Source of the DNA: CAIVPM01 sp964477265
Lineage (GTDB): Bacteria > Bacteroidota > Bacteroidia > Chitinophagales > Chitinophagaceae
Direction: 5' to 3'
Assembly: GCA_964477265.1 (NCBI GenBank)
Contig: CAYZDJ010000003.1
Span: 168,591 to 232,590 of the forward strand
Length of the DNA: 64,000 nt
A program made the translations under genes and the position numbers. Below, in pieces: positions 9,340 through 18,678 of this stretch; within the stretch, counting starts at the first letter, position 1, and every line of letters begins with the position of its first letter. The notes under the pieces are model-generated. The model searched no databases. It was not told where the DNA came from and saw only the letters and a list, made by a program, of their open reading frames with translations.

Positions 9340-9996
9340 ATGATAGAAGCTTTAGTTACTGGATTAACCCTTGGAGTGCTACTTGCTATTTCTATTGGCC
9401 CCATCATTTTTGCTATTATAAAGCAAAGCTTGAATAATGGACACAAGGGAGGTTTTCTTTTTGTAGCTGGTGTTTCAAGCAGCGATGTATTGTTGGTATT
9501 GGTTTGTAACTTACTTACCAGTTTGTTCGATCAGGCAGTAAAACACCAAAAAGTTATTGGCATTTGTGGTAGTGCATTTCTATTAATCATTGGTATTTAT
9601 ACCTTGTTCTTTAAAAAGGTAATGATTGATGATAGTGGGGCTATTCAAAACAAAGTGTTTAAAAAAAGGCATTTAATAGGCATTTTCTTTTCAGGTTTTT
9701 TTATGAATATGCTTAACCCGGGAGTATTTATTTTTTGGTTGGCAGCTACAACCAAAGTTCATTCACAGGCACTAGAACAATCGCATCCAATACGGTATTT
9801 AATTACAGTTTATGTAACCTGCCTACTGTTTGTTTTATCAACAGATATAGCAAAGGTTTTATTAGCAGGAAAAATAAGACCAAAGCTTACGCCACATAAC
9901 CTTCATATCATCAATAAAGTTTCAGGAATTATTTTAGTTGTATTTGCAGTATCACTTGCTTATGCAACATTGAATTATAAAATAACTGGGCATTAA
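9340..9996 (+). CDS. LysE/RhtB family translocator
   Basis: About 218 residues with five to six membrane helices: GLTLGVLLAISIGPIIFAI, FLFVAGVSSSDVLLVLVC, IGICGSAFLLIIGIYTLFF, LIGIFFSGFFMNMLNPGVF, YLITVYVTCLLFVL and IILVVFAVSLAYATL. The SIGPI motif in the first helix and FFMNMLNPGVF are typical of the LysE/RhtB superfamily, which exports amino acids or other small solutes with proton exchange. The true substrate cannot be read from sequence. The ATG at 9340 is preferred to a TTG three codons earlier. The gene converges on the thiolase gene with one base between the stop codons. Confidence 0.85.
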   Translation: MIEALVTGLTLGVLLAISIGPIIFAIIKQSLNNGHKGGFLFVAGVSSSDVLLVLVCNLLTSLFDQAVKHQKVIGICGSAFLLIIGIYTLFFKKVMIDDSGAIQNKVFKKRHLIGIFFSGFFMNMLNPGVFIFWLAATTKVHSQALEQSHPIRYLITVYVTCLLFVLSTDIAKVLLAGKIRPKLTPHNLHIINKVSGIILVVFAVSLAYATLNYKITGH

Positions 9997-9997
9997 T

Positions 9998-11173
9998 TTA
10001 CAATCTTTCTATAATTCCTGCAATGCCTTGCCCACCACCAACACAGGCACTCACCAACCCATATTTTTTATTAAGGTGTTGCATGTCATTTATAATTTGA
10101 ATAGTAAGCTTGCAGCCAGTGCAACCCAATGGATGACCCAATGCAATGGCACCTCCATTAATGTTTACAATGTCCTTGTTTAACCCAAGTTCATTTATTA
10201 CAGCAATGCTTTGAGATGCAAAAGCTTCGTTAAGCTCTATCAAATCAATATCAGATAAGCTCATATTGGCTTGCTTTAAAACCTTTGGTATGGCTACAAC
10301 TGGGCCTATTCCCATAATGCGTGGCTCTACACCTGCAACTGCACAGTTTACTAATCTGCCAATAGGTTTTAGTTGTAATTCGTTCATCATTTTTTCACTC
10401 ATCACAATCACAAAAGCTGCACCATCGCTGGTTTGCGAGCTGTTGCCTGCAGTAACACAACCATTTTGTGCAAAAGCTGGTTTTAGTTTCGCTAAACCAT
10501 CAATGCTTGTATCTGCACGCACACCTTCATCTGTATCAACAACAAAATTTCTTGTTGCTTTTCTCCCTTTTTCATTCAAATAAACTTCCTCAACGTTAAT
10601 TGGTAGGATACCACTTTTAAAATTCCCATCTGCAATAGCTTTCATTGCTTTTTGATGAGAATGAAATGCAAATTCATCTTGTTGTTCTCTTGTAACATTA
10701 AACTCTTTGGCTACAGCTTCAGCAGTTAAACCCATGCTTAAGTAATAGTCAGGCTCTTCTTTTGCAATGCTGTAACTTGGAACAGTTTTCCAGCCAGCAG
10801 TTGGTACAAGGCTCATGCTTTCTGTGCCACCAGCAACAATGCAATCAGCCATTCCACTCCTTATTTTTGCTGTAGCCATTGCTATACTTTCCAACCCACT
10901 TGCACAATAACGATTAATAGTTATGCCTGCAACATCAATACCCAATGCCTTTGCTGCAATGATTCTTCCAAACTGCAAGCCTTGCTCAGCCTCTGGCACA
11001 GCATTGCCAACAATTACATCATCAACCCTTTTTACATCAAGCTGTGGAATAGTTGCAGTTAATCCTTTAATTACCTCAACAGCCAAATCATCTGGCCTGA
11101 AAAATCTAAAACCGCCTTTTTTACTTTTGGTTACTGCTGTTCTGTATCCTGCTACTATATATGCTTCTTGCAT
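9998..11173 (-). CDS. acetyl-CoA C-acyltransferase (thiolase)
   Basis: A 391-residue thiolase that joins or cleaves acyl-CoA and acetyl-CoA, used in fatty-acid beta-oxidation or acetoacetyl-CoA formation. The catalytic nucleophile Cys lies in NRYCASGLESIAMA near residue 90. The other active-site motifs are NEAFASQ near 318, the His of GGAIALGHPLGCTG near 348 and the second catalytic Cys in SACVGGGQG near 378. Length and motif spacing are complete. The ATG at 11173 starts directly at the family N-terminus (MQEAYIVAGYRTA). No beta-oxidation partner is adjacent, so degradative or biosynthetic use cannot be decided from context. Confidence 0.95.
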   Translation of the reverse strand: MQEAYIVAGYRTAVTKSKKGGFRFFRPDDLAVEVIKGLTATIPQLDVKRVDDVIVGNAVPEAEQGLQFGRIIAAKALGIDVAGITINRYCASGLESIAMATAKIRSGMADCIVAGGTESMSLVPTAGWKTVPSYSIAKEEPDYYLSMGLTAEAVAKEFNVTREQQDEFAFHSHQKAMKAIADGNFKSGILPINVEEVYLNEKGRKATRNFVVDTDEGVRADTSIDGLAKLKPAFAQNGCVTAGNSSQTSDGAAFVIVMSEKMMNELQLKPIGRLVNCAVAGVEPRIMGIGPVVAIPKVLKQANMSLSDIDLIELNEAFASQSIAVINELGLNKDIVNINGGAIALGHPLGCTGCKLTIQIINDMQHLNKKYGLVSACVGGGQGIAGIIERL

Positions 11174-11309
11174 AAACAAAATTTAAGAACCAAATGTAAA
11201 GAAAAAGTTGTTTATGCAACCATATTTTATAATTGCTTATGCTATATGATTTTATTTTAATCAATTACATAATATCTTCGTTACTCTTTTTTAACTACAA
11301 ATTTTTTAT

Positions 11310-12887
11310 ATGCCTATAAGAATGGTTGATGATGATCAGGATAATTACACTAATGAAAATGAAGACACTGGAAGAGGCGGAGGAGGTGGAGGGTTTTCGG
11401 GTGGCGGAGGAATTATGCAATTTCTACCAATGCTGATAGGTTTGCTGATACGTAAGCCCATACTGCTTTTGGTGGTTGTTATTATTGGTGGATTAATGTA
11501 TTTTAAAGGAGGTTGCAATGGATTAACAAATGCAGAGAATAATCAATCACAATTTACTACTGGAGGAAGGCTTGACCCAAATGAATATAAAAAGGCTGAT
11601 GTATATGAAGGTTTAGACCCAACAAAAAATACTTTACCCGAAATTGTTTCATTAAAACAATTTGCACCAGAAAGAAAAAACCAAGGTCAGCAAGGTAGTT
11701 GTGTTGCATGGAGTAGTGCTTATGGAGCACGTAGCATTTTAGAAGCTATATCAACTGGCGAAAATCCCAACGCTGCTGCATTCAGCCCATCTTTTTTATA
11801 CAATCAAATTAAACTGGATGGTTGCCAGGGTAGTTATATTATTCGTGCAATGGAAAACATGACACAGGTTGGTGCGGTGCATTTCAACCAATTTCCATAT
11901 ACCGATCAGGATTGCAGCAGGCAGCCCAATGCTAGTTTAATGAGCGAGGCACAGCAATATAAAATGCTTGGCTTTACAAGATTAAGTGGAGACGAAAACC
12001 CTAATGGCATTGACTTACATGCTGTAAAAGAGCATTTAGCAAAAGATGTTCCTGTAGTAATTGGTATGATGGTGGGTGGAACTTTTATGCAGGAAATGAA
12101 AGGACAAAATATATGGCATCCTGTAGATGAAGATTATAATATGATGGGCTTTGGAGGGCATGCAATGTGTGTAATAGGATATGATGACAGGAAAGAAGGT
12201 GGTTCTTTTGAAATAATGAATAGTTGGGGCAGCGATTGGGGAAATAATGGAGTTGCTTTTGTACGATACAAAGATTTTAAACATTTTGTACGCGAGGCTT
12301 ATGGCTTAAATCCAATGCCAAAAACAGGCAGTGCAGTTGCCACAACATTAAGCTGCACTTTTGGTCTGGTGGATGCAGGTAAAAATTATATTCCTTTGCA
12401 ACGCAGTGCTGATAACGTTTTTACTACAACCACCCCCATAAAAAAATTAAGCAAGTTTAAGGTAGAGGTAAAAAACAATACAGCATGTTATGTATATGTT
12501 GTAGGAAAAGAAACAGATGAAACAAGCTATGTATTGTTTCCCTATCCAAGCAATAATGATAACAGACCAACTATGTTTTCTCCTTATTGTGGCATCACTG
12601 GTTATCGCTTGTTTCCTCGTGGCAAAAGCTTACAGGCAGATGAGATAGGCAATAAAGACGAAATAGCTATTATTACCAGTAAAGACGCTTTAGATATTTT
12701 CCAAATCAATCAATTCATTACCCAAAATAAAAATATGGGGTTTAAAAATGCAGTCAATAAAGCTATACAACAAATGGCTGCAAGTGGCGTACAGTTTGCA
12801 TCTCAAAGCAATGGTACTTTTGGATTTGAAACTAAAATTACCAATAACAATGTAGTAGCAATGATTTTGCAAATTGATAAACAGTAA
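11310..12887 (+). CDS. membrane-anchored papain-like (C1 family) cysteine protease
   Basis: A 525-residue protein. The N-terminus is acidic then strongly glycine-rich (residues 10-35), followed by one membrane helix (about 50-68, PILLLVVVIIGGLMYF). The catalytic domain begins near 110 with the oxyanion Gln and nucleophile Cys in NQGQQGSCVAWSSAYGARS, has the catalytic His in GGHAMCVIGYDD near 290, and the Asn in MNSWGSDWGNNG near 305. These are the residues of the papain C1 family. The C-terminal part (about 340-525) includes VLFPYPSNNDN, resembling the DUF4384-type domain often attached to such proteases. There is no classical signal peptide, so topology is probably N-in with the protease outside. 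Substrates are unknown. Confidence 0.85.
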   Translation: MPIRMVDDDQDNYTNENEDTGRGGGGGGFSGGGGIMQFLPMLIGLLIRKPILLLVVVIIGGLMYFKGGCNGLTNAENNQSQFTTGGRLDPNEYKKADVYEGLDPTKNTLPEIVSLKQFAPERKNQGQQGSCVAWSSAYGARSILEAISTGENPNAAAFSPSFLYNQIKLDGCQGSYIIRAMENMTQVGAVHFNQFPYTDQDCSRQPNASLMSEAQQYKMLGFTRLSGDENPNGIDLHAVKEHLAKDVPVVIGMMVGGTFMQEMKGQNIWHPVDEDYNMMGFGGHAMCVIGYDDRKEGGSFEIMNSWGSDWGNNGVAFVRYKDFKHFVREAYGLNPMPKTGSAVATTLSCTFGLVDAGKNYIPLQRSADNVFTTTTPIKKLSKFKVEVKNNTACYVYVVGKETDETSYVLFPYPSNNDNRPTMFSPYCGITGYRLFPRGKSLQADEIGNKDEIAIITSKDALDIFQINQFITQNKNMGFKNAVNKAIQQMAASGVQFASQSNGTFGFETKITNNNVVAMILQIDKQ

Positions 12888-12934
12888 AGAAGGATATCTG
12901 ATTTTTTGGGGCTGTTATCATCATCACTACCTTC

Positions 12935-13015
12935 AGCTTTGATTCCTGCTTTTCGCTGCAAGTCCTCGCTACACTTCGTTTCGCTGTGGGCTTTCCGCTA
13001 CAATCAGGCAGCTAT
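12935..13015. repeat. GC-rich intergenic repeat-like element
   Basis: In an AT-rich gap this stretch is clearly richer in G and C. It carries two related motifs, TTTTCGCTGCAAG and TTTCGCTGTGGGC, and the ends GATTCCTGC and CAATCAGGCA are near-complementary, so the segment could fold back on itself. No reading frame fits. The appearance is that of a dispersed intergenic repeat, but only one copy is in this window, so repetition is unproven. Confidence 0.4.
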
Positions 13016-13132
13016 TCAGTAGTAATAATGCTATTTAACAAACTTTCCGAAAGTTGTAGTATCTACTATCTTTCTCACAAATAAATTACCAACCACAAGC
13101 TACTTCATATATTTGTAGCATAAAATTATTTA

Positions 13133-13897
13133 ATGGATTACAATACAGCACGCAATTATTTAAGTATGCGTGAATACGGCAGACATATTCAACGAATGGT
13201 GGAATATGTATTAACCATAGAAGACAAAGAAAAGCGAAACCAACAGGCAAAAGTTATTATAGAGTTTATGGGTTTGTTAAACCCACACTTAAAGAATGTA
13301 GAAGATTTTAGGCATATACTATGGGATCATTTATTCTTTATCAGCGACTTTAAGTTAGATGTAGATAGCCCATATCCAATACCTGTAAGGGAAACTTATA
13401 AAGCAAGACCAGAGCCTATGGCTTATCCTAAACGCCATCCTAAATATCATCATTTAGGGAAAAACCTTGAAATGGTTATAGATAAAGCATTGCAGCAGGA
13501 AGACCAGGAAAAGAAAACCGGTTTTGCCAATGCTATTGCTTATTACATGAAACTAAGCTACAGCAACTGGCACAAAGAGCTGGTGCAGGATGATGTTATA
13601 AAAAGCGAGTTGGATAATATTACTGGTGGACAGTTGGAGTTTAGTAATACGCCATACATTAAGCACAGAAATCCAAACGAAAGAAACAGCAGTGGTAATG
13701 GTAGAAACAACAATAACAGAAGGCAACAAAGCTTTGGTGGCAGAAACAACAATGGCCGCAGCAATGATAACAGAAATGGTGGTGCAAGGGGGGGAAGTTC
13801 TAATAACAGAAACAATAATGGACGCAGTGGAGACAATAGAAATGGCGGCCCAAGAAATAACAATAATAACAACAGGAACTTTAAGAAAAGGTATTAA
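13133..13897 (+). CDS. DUF4290 protein with Asn/Arg/Gly-rich tail
   Basis: A 254-residue protein. Residues 1-175 match the Bacteroidota-specific DUF4290 pattern (MDYNTARNYLSMREYGRHIQ, then LNPHLKNVEDFRHILWDHLF and YPKRHPKYHHLGKN). Residues 185-250 are a low-complexity tail of N, R and G with repeated GRNNN and NGRS blocks and a basic end (FKKRY). Such RGG-like tails commonly bind RNA or promote phase separation; that is inference here. The function of the domain is unknown. The stop codon overlaps the stop of the convergent PorP/SprF gene by four bases. Confidence 0.85.
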   Translation: MDYNTARNYLSMREYGRHIQRMVEYVLTIEDKEKRNQQAKVIIEFMGLLNPHLKNVEDFRHILWDHLFFISDFKLDVDSPYPIPVRETYKARPEPMAYPKRHPKYHHLGKNLEMVIDKALQQEDQEKKTGFANAIAYYMKLSYSNWHKELVQDDVIKSELDNITGGQLEFSNTPYIKHRNPNERNSSGNGRNNNNRRQQSFGGRNNNGRSNDNRNGGARGGSSNNRNNNGRSGDNRNGGPRNNNNNNRNFKKRY

Positions 13898-14901
13898 AAC
13901 TTAGGGCAATTAATGGGTCTGTCTGTATTGGGTTGATTGGTGAATATTAATGAAATTTCAATACCACCTTTATTTACAGACGCTGTTTTTAATGAAGATG
14001 TATTTACATCGTAACTAATACCCAATCTTGTATTAGCATACTCTAAGCCCACATAAGGAATTAAAGCGTCTTTTAAACGTAACCAGCTACCTGCATATAC
14101 ATATATTGGGTTTGTGGCATCGTTGCTTGCAGTTAGCTGAAAAGCACCACCAACAACAGTCTCAGTAGTTCCTCCTTGCGAACTGTGCAAACCACTTACA
14201 TGCAACCCAACTGCATCGCTAAACTGGTAAAATCCACCAGCGTGTAATGTATATCTTGGGTTTAAGAAAAAATTTGTTCCAGTAAGTTTTAATGTTGGTT
14301 TGTTAAGGTGATACATGCTTAAACCAATGTAGTAATTGCTATTATTTTCTGTGTTGTAACTGGTAAATAATAAACCTGCATTAGCATCAAAATAACTTGA
14401 TTGTAAAGTGTTTTGTTTAAATAATTCATCTGTTGGTTTAGAAAAGCCAATTGTAGTAAGTTGATCTTCAAAAACAAGCTTGCTGGTATTAATTAAAAGA
14501 TTTGAGAATGTGCCTTGCAAGCCTACGCTAAATTGCTTGTTGCCATCTTCATCCATTCCTTTATGAAAGGCAAGAGAACCTGATGCATAATTAAATTTAA
14601 CAGCACTATTGGCACTGTTATCACTTAAAAACATAAATCCCACACCCAATACATCGCCATTTTTTATCCTGTTCTCAAACAAATGAAAGTCAATGCTGCC
14701 AGTGGTTGTAATAAAAGCATTGTTTATTTCAGGCCATTGGTTTCTGTAGTTTCCTGATACACGATAATTGCCATTAAACTTACCAGTATATGCAGGATTG
14801 AGCGTTAATGGAGAAGCAAAAAATTGCGAAAAATGTGGATCTTGTGCTTTAACGGTTAATGCAAAAAAAAGAAAACAATATGTGTATATAATTCGTTTCA
14901 T
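13894..14901 (-). CDS. type IX secretion PorP/SprF family outer-membrane protein
   Basis: About 335 residues with a signal peptide (MKRIIYTYCFLFFALTVKAQ) followed at once by the family hallmark DPHFSQFFASPLTLNPAYTG. The remainder is a beta-barrel pattern of alternating hydrophobic strands with typical pieces VSGNYRNQWP and YVGLEYANTRLGISYDVN. PorP/SprF proteins sit in the outer membrane and are thought to link T9SS substrates or adhesins to the surface. Stand-alone copies are frequent in this phylum and usually pair with a large secreted adhesin, which is absent next to this one. The ATG at 14901 gives the clean signal peptide; a TTG four codons upstream is unlikely. Confidence 0.93.
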   Translation of the reverse strand: MKRIIYTYCFLFFALTVKAQDPHFSQFFASPLTLNPAYTGKFNGNYRVSGNYRNQWPEINNAFITTTGSIDFHLFENRIKNGDVLGVGFMFLSDNSANSAVKFNYASGSLAFHKGMDEDGNKQFSVGLQGTFSNLLINTSKLVFEDQLTTIGFSKPTDELFKQNTLQSSYFDANAGLLFTSYNTENNSNYYIGLSMYHLNKPTLKLTGTNFFLNPRYTLHAGGFYQFSDAVGLHVSGLHSSQGGTTETVVGGAFQLTASNDATNPIYVYAGSWLRLKDALIPYVGLEYANTRLGISYDVNTSSLKTASVNKGGIEISLIFTNQPNTDRPINCPKF

Positions 14902-14976
14902 GAAGTCTCTCAAAAGTAAGACAATAAACTTTTCAGTTTTGTTGCAATTGTCTTTTTAACATTTCTATAACAAATA

Positions 14977-15630
14977 TTAAGCCTGCATTTTAGAACCATA
15001 AGCCAAGTCTCCAGCATCACCAAGGCCAGGAACAATATAGCCCTTGGCATTTAAGGTATCATCAATATCTCCACACCATATTTTTATATCATTACCACAT
15101 TGCTGGTGTATATAATCTATACCTTGCCTGCTTGCAATAGCACAAACAAAATAGATGTCAGAAGGTTTATATTGCCCTCTCATAAATTCAATTGTTTTTA
15201 CAAGTGATGCTCCTGTTGCAAGCATTGGATCACTTATCATAACTATTCTATTGTTTAAATTAGGGCAGCTCATATACTCAAGGCAAATTTCGAAGCTGCC
15301 ATCAGCATTGTGTTTGCGGTAAGCAGAGATAAAAGCGTTATCTGCCTTATCAAAATAATTTAACATGCCCTGGTGCAATGGCAAGCCAGCACGTAAAACA
15401 GTTGCCAATACTGGTTGCTGGATTAATACTTTACTTTTATGAATGCCCAAAGGTGTTTGTGTTTCAACTTCTTCGCTTGGCAATCCTTTACTAATTTCAT
15501 AAGCAGCAATTTCACCAATGCGTTGCAGGTTTCTTCTAAAACGCAGCCTGTCTCCCTGAATATTTACATCCCTTAATTCTGCAACCCAGTTGGTAATTAA
15601 ACTATGCTCATTACTTAAATTAATTATCAT
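14977..15630 (-). CDS. upp: uracil phosphoribosyltransferase
   Basis: A 217-residue enzyme converting uracil plus PRPP to UMP in pyrimidine salvage. Family signs are LPSEEVETQTPLGIH near residue 60, AGLPLHQGMLNYF near 90, and the PRPP-binding loop MISDPMLATGASLVKTIEFM near 135. The uracil-site region GYIVPGLGDAGDLAYGSK is at the C-terminus. The ATG at 15630 starts MIINLSNEHSLI, typical of Bacteroidota forms; in-frame extension further upstream is not family-like. The gene is divergent from the PAP2 phosphatase with a 30-bp perfect dyad in the shared upstream region. Confidence 0.93.
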   Translation of the reverse strand: MIINLSNEHSLITNWVAELRDVNIQGDRLRFRRNLQRIGEIAAYEISKGLPSEEVETQTPLGIHKSKVLIQQPVLATVLRAGLPLHQGMLNYFDKADNAFISAYRKHNADGSFEICLEYMSCPNLNNRIVMISDPMLATGASLVKTIEFMRGQYKPSDIYFVCAIASRQGIDYIHQQCGNDIKIWCGDIDDTLNAKGYIVPGLGDAGDLAYGSKMQA

Positions 15631-15661
15631 AAAAATTATTTGGGCGTGTAAAATAATTAAA

Positions 15662-15691
15662 ATTGTACAAAAGCATTCAAATTTGTACAAT
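15662..15691. promoter_or_regulatory. 30-bp dyad between upp and PAP2 gene
   Basis: A perfect inverted repeat, ATTGTACAAA, ten-base spacer, TTTGTACAAT, lies between the divergent upp and PAP2 genes, ending three bases before the PAP2 ATG. Each arm also contains the self-palindrome TTGTACAA, so the two centres are 20 bp apart, about two helical turns. This is a plausible operator for a dimeric regulator; a hairpin in the PAP2 leader is the alternative. Confidence 0.5.
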
Positions 15692-15693
15692 CT

Positions 15694-16317
15694 ATGTATA
15701 ACAAAGGTTTGCAAACATTTTACAAGGCAAGTATTATTAGTTTTTTCAGTGCCATTATTATTGGTGGTTTTTCTTTTATGTATGGCAAGGAAAAGCTGTT
15801 TTTATTGTTGAACACAGACCTGGGCACAATAGGAGATTATATTTTTAACTATGCAACTTACCTTGCAGATGGCGTGGTTTGGGTTCCTTTTGTAATATGG
15901 GTTTTTGTAAAAAAACGAAGCAATATAATTGTTACTATTTTTTCAATAATTATTACTACAGTTATTGCACAAGGTATAAAAAGGTATGTGTTGCCTATAG
16001 AACCAAGACCCATAGTTGCCATAACAAACAGAGCTGTGATACACACTATCGGTGGCGTTGAAGTTGCAGAAGTTGGCAGCTTTCCAAGTGGGCATACAAC
16101 ACAAATTTTTGCTATGTTTTTGTTGCTGTGTATTTGCTATAGCAGTAACTGGTTGTTATGGATTGGCTTTATAACTTCAATGTTTGTAGCTTATTCAAGG
16201 GTGTACCAGGCACAGCATTTTCCTATTGATGTTGCAGGCGGCATTGTTGCTGCATTAATAAGTGTGTGGTCAAGCTATTTTATTCAAATAAAAATACAAC
16301 GCAAAAAACAAGACTAA
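15694..16317 (+). CDS. PAP2 family membrane phosphatase
   Basis: A 207-residue membrane protein with about six helices. The PAP2 phosphatase motifs are readable: KRYVLPIEPRP near residue 95 (KxxxxxxRP), PSGHT near 128 (catalytic His) and SRVYQAQHFPIDVAGG near 170 (SRxxxxxHxxxD). The family dephosphorylates lipid phosphates such as undecaprenyl pyrophosphate or phosphatidic acid at the outer face of the inner membrane. The substrate is not defined here. The gene is divergent from upp and converges on the helicase gene. Confidence 0.9.
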   Translation: MYNKGLQTFYKASIISFFSAIIIGGFSFMYGKEKLFLLLNTDLGTIGDYIFNYATYLADGVVWVPFVIWVFVKKRSNIIVTIFSIIITTVIAQGIKRYVLPIEPRPIVAITNRAVIHTIGGVEVAEVGSFPSGHTTQIFAMFLLLCICYSSNWLLWIGFITSMFVAYSRVYQAQHFPIDVAGGIVAALISVWSSYFIQIKIQRKKQD

Positions 16318-16323
16318 AATCCT

Positions 16324-18678
16324 TTAAGTTACAATCCTCAACTTTGCATAGTTCAGCATAATTTTTCTCTCACCATTATTGTCAAATACAATTGTAGCCA
16401 CAGGATTGTGTGCACTGCCTTCAACTGTTTTAACAGTGCCAAAGCCAAACTTCTGGTGTTCTACCTTTTGACCTGCCTGTAAGTCACTTGTATCACTGGC
16501 TACAAAATTATCGCTGGCTATGTGATTTACTGTTGCAGTACGTGCTGGTGGTGTTAAATATGTTGGCTTACCAGAACTTGTTTTTGCACTTGGTGGTGCA
16601 CCATACTTTCTTTCAGCAGCAGCTGCATCATCAAACCCAAAACCACGTTGCATTCTTTGAAAGGCACTACCCTGATTGCCCCAACTGTTATCATTATTCC
16701 TTGCTCCACCACCTGCATAAGATTTGTCAATATGCTTATCTGGCATTTCATCTATAAACCTGCTGGGTTCATTTTGCTGCAACTGCCCAAACCTGTAACG
16801 TGCATTGGCATAGGTAAGCCAAAGCTTTTGCTTGGCACGGGTTACAGCCACATAAAACAATCTTCTTTCTTCTTCCAATTCCTCGCGTGTGTTAATGCTC
16901 ATTGCACTGGGAAATAAAGTTTCCTCCACACCACCCACGAACACACAGCTAAATTCCAAACCTTTTGCAGCGTGTATGGTCATCAGCTTTACCACATCAC
17001 TATCCTGTTTGTCATCATCTGCATCTGTAAGTAAAGTGATTTGTTGCAGGTAACTCCCTAATGTTTTATCAAGCAACTCACCATCTTCATTGCTTGGGCT
17101 TTCTGTCCATTCTTTTATACTGTTTAATAATTCCTGAATATTCTCATACCTTGCTAAACCTTCAGTTGTTTTATCATTAAACAATTCTTTTACAAGCCCT
17201 GTATTCTTACCCACAACGTTGGCAACATCATAAGCATTTTTATCGGCAAGTAATGTTTGAAAATACTTGTTCATCATCACAAAATTCTGAATGGCTTCAA
17301 GCGTTCCAGCCTTAAAGCCAAATTCTGCTGCACGTTCCAACACATTGTAAAAAGTAATGTTATGTGTGTTGGCAAATACAAGGCATTTTTCAATAGTTGT
17401 TTTACCAATACCACGCACAGGGTAATTGATAATACGTTTCAACGCCTCCTCATCTTTTGTATTTACAATTACACGCAAGTAAGCAAGCATATCTTTTATC
17501 TCCTTGCGTTGATAGAAGCTTGTGCCACCATAAATTCTGTACTTTATACCTTGTCTTCTTAAACTTTCTTCAAAGGCACGAGACTGTGCATTGGTTCTGT
17601 ATAAAATGGCAAACTCACTGTTGCGATAATGGTTGCGTAGCTTTTGTTCCTGAATGGTATCTGCAACAAATTTTCCTTCATCATTATCAGTCATTGTGCG
17701 TACAAGCTTTATCTTTTCTCCTTCATCATTATCAGTCCACAACTCTTTTGGCAACTGACCTTTATTGTTGCTGATGACTTCATTGGCAACATTTAAAATG
17801 TTCTTTGTGCTTCGATAATTCTGTTCAAGCTTCACCACTTTCACATCATCATAATCTTTTTGAAACTGTAAAATATTTTGAATGGTTGCCCCACGAAAGC
17901 TATAAATACTTTGTGCATCATCACCCACCACACAAATATTTTCGTGCACTGCTGCAAGCAATTTTGTAATCTGGTATTGTACAGCATTGGTATCCTGATA
18001 CTCATCTATCAACACATATTTAAACTTGTGCTGGTACTTTGCCAAAGCCTCATTATGATACTTTAACAGCTCATACATTTTAAACAATAAATCATCAAAA
18101 TCCATTGCACCATTTTTAAAGCAACGGTCGTTGTAAGCCTTGTAAATCTTGGCGATGGCAGGACGATTAGCTCTCATATCCTCCTGTTGCAGGTAATAAT
18201 CCAAAGCATATTCCTCGGCACTTACCAGAGCATTTTTTGCAGCAGAAATCCTGTTGTGAACAACGTTTGGCTTGTAATGTTTATCATCCAGCTCCATTTC
18301 ATTAATAACAGTTTTAATCACACTCCTGCTATCATCTGTATCATAAATGGTAAAGTTATTTGGGTAACCAATTTTATGAGCTTCGGCTCTTAGTATTCTT
18401 GCAAAAACGCTGTGAAAAGTTCCTATGTATAAATTCCTTGCTTCGCTGTTGCCTAGAATTCTTTCAATACGTTCCTTCATTTCGGCAGCAGCTTTATTTG
18501 TAAATGTTAAAGCCAATATATTAAAGGCATCCACACCATTTGCCATAAGGTGTGCAATGCGTGTAGTAAGCACTTTTGTTTTGCCACTTCCTGCACCAGC
18601 CACAATCATTAATGGTCCATCTTTATGTGTAACAGCTTCTCGTTGCTGCTCATTCAATCCCTGTAAATAATCCTGCAT
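16324..18678 (-). CDS. pcrA: ATP-dependent DNA helicase PcrA/UvrD
   Basis: A 784-residue superfamily 1A helicase that unwinds DNA 3' to 5' in excision repair and in clearing collisions. It has motif Q LNEQQREAV, Walker A GAGSGKTKVLTTRI near 28, TFTNKAAAEM, Walker B LIDEYQDTN near 225, motif III VGDDAQSIYSFRGA near 255 and LEQNYRS. Motif V/VI follow as MTIHAAKGLEF near 560 and VAVTRAKQKL near 605. A linker with low complexity (650-720) leads to the C-terminal Tudor-like domain (HQKFGFGTVKTVEG) that contacts RNA polymerase in PcrA. It is complete and transcribed alone. Confidence 0.96.
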   Translation of the reverse strand: MQDYLQGLNEQQREAVTHKDGPLMIVAGAGSGKTKVLTTRIAHLMANGVDAFNILALTFTNKAAAEMKERIERILGNSEARNLYIGTFHSVFARILRAEAHKIGYPNNFTIYDTDDSRSVIKTVINEMELDDKHYKPNVVHNRISAAKNALVSAEEYALDYYLQQEDMRANRPAIAKIYKAYNDRCFKNGAMDFDDLLFKMYELLKYHNEALAKYQHKFKYVLIDEYQDTNAVQYQITKLLAAVHENICVVGDDAQSIYSFRGATIQNILQFQKDYDDVKVVKLEQNYRSTKNILNVANEVISNNKGQLPKELWTDNDEGEKIKLVRTMTDNDEGKFVADTIQEQKLRNHYRNSEFAILYRTNAQSRAFEESLRRQGIKYRIYGGTSFYQRKEIKDMLAYLRVIVNTKDEEALKRIINYPVRGIGKTTIEKCLVFANTHNITFYNVLERAAEFGFKAGTLEAIQNFVMMNKYFQTLLADKNAYDVANVVGKNTGLVKELFNDKTTEGLARYENIQELLNSIKEWTESPSNEDGELLDKTLGSYLQQITLLTDADDDKQDSDVVKLMTIHAAKGLEFSCVFVGGVEETLFPSAMSINTREELEEERRLFYVAVTRAKQKLWLTYANARYRFGQLQQNEPSRFIDEMPDKHIDKSYAGGGARNNDNSWGNQGSAFQRMQRGFGFDDAAAAERKYGAPPSAKTSSGKPTYLTPPARTATVNHIASDNFVASDTSDLQAGQKVEHQKFGFGTVKTVEGSAHNPVATIVFDNNGERKIMLNYAKLRIVT

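Noticed and set aside
12036..12284. Frame opposite the papain-like protease
   Set aside because: Antisense of conserved catalytic-domain codons without own signals.
13558..13904. Long frames on both strands over the DUF4290 tail
   Set aside because: They follow from the repetitive Asn/Arg/Gly codons; the DUF4290 frame is the coherent one.
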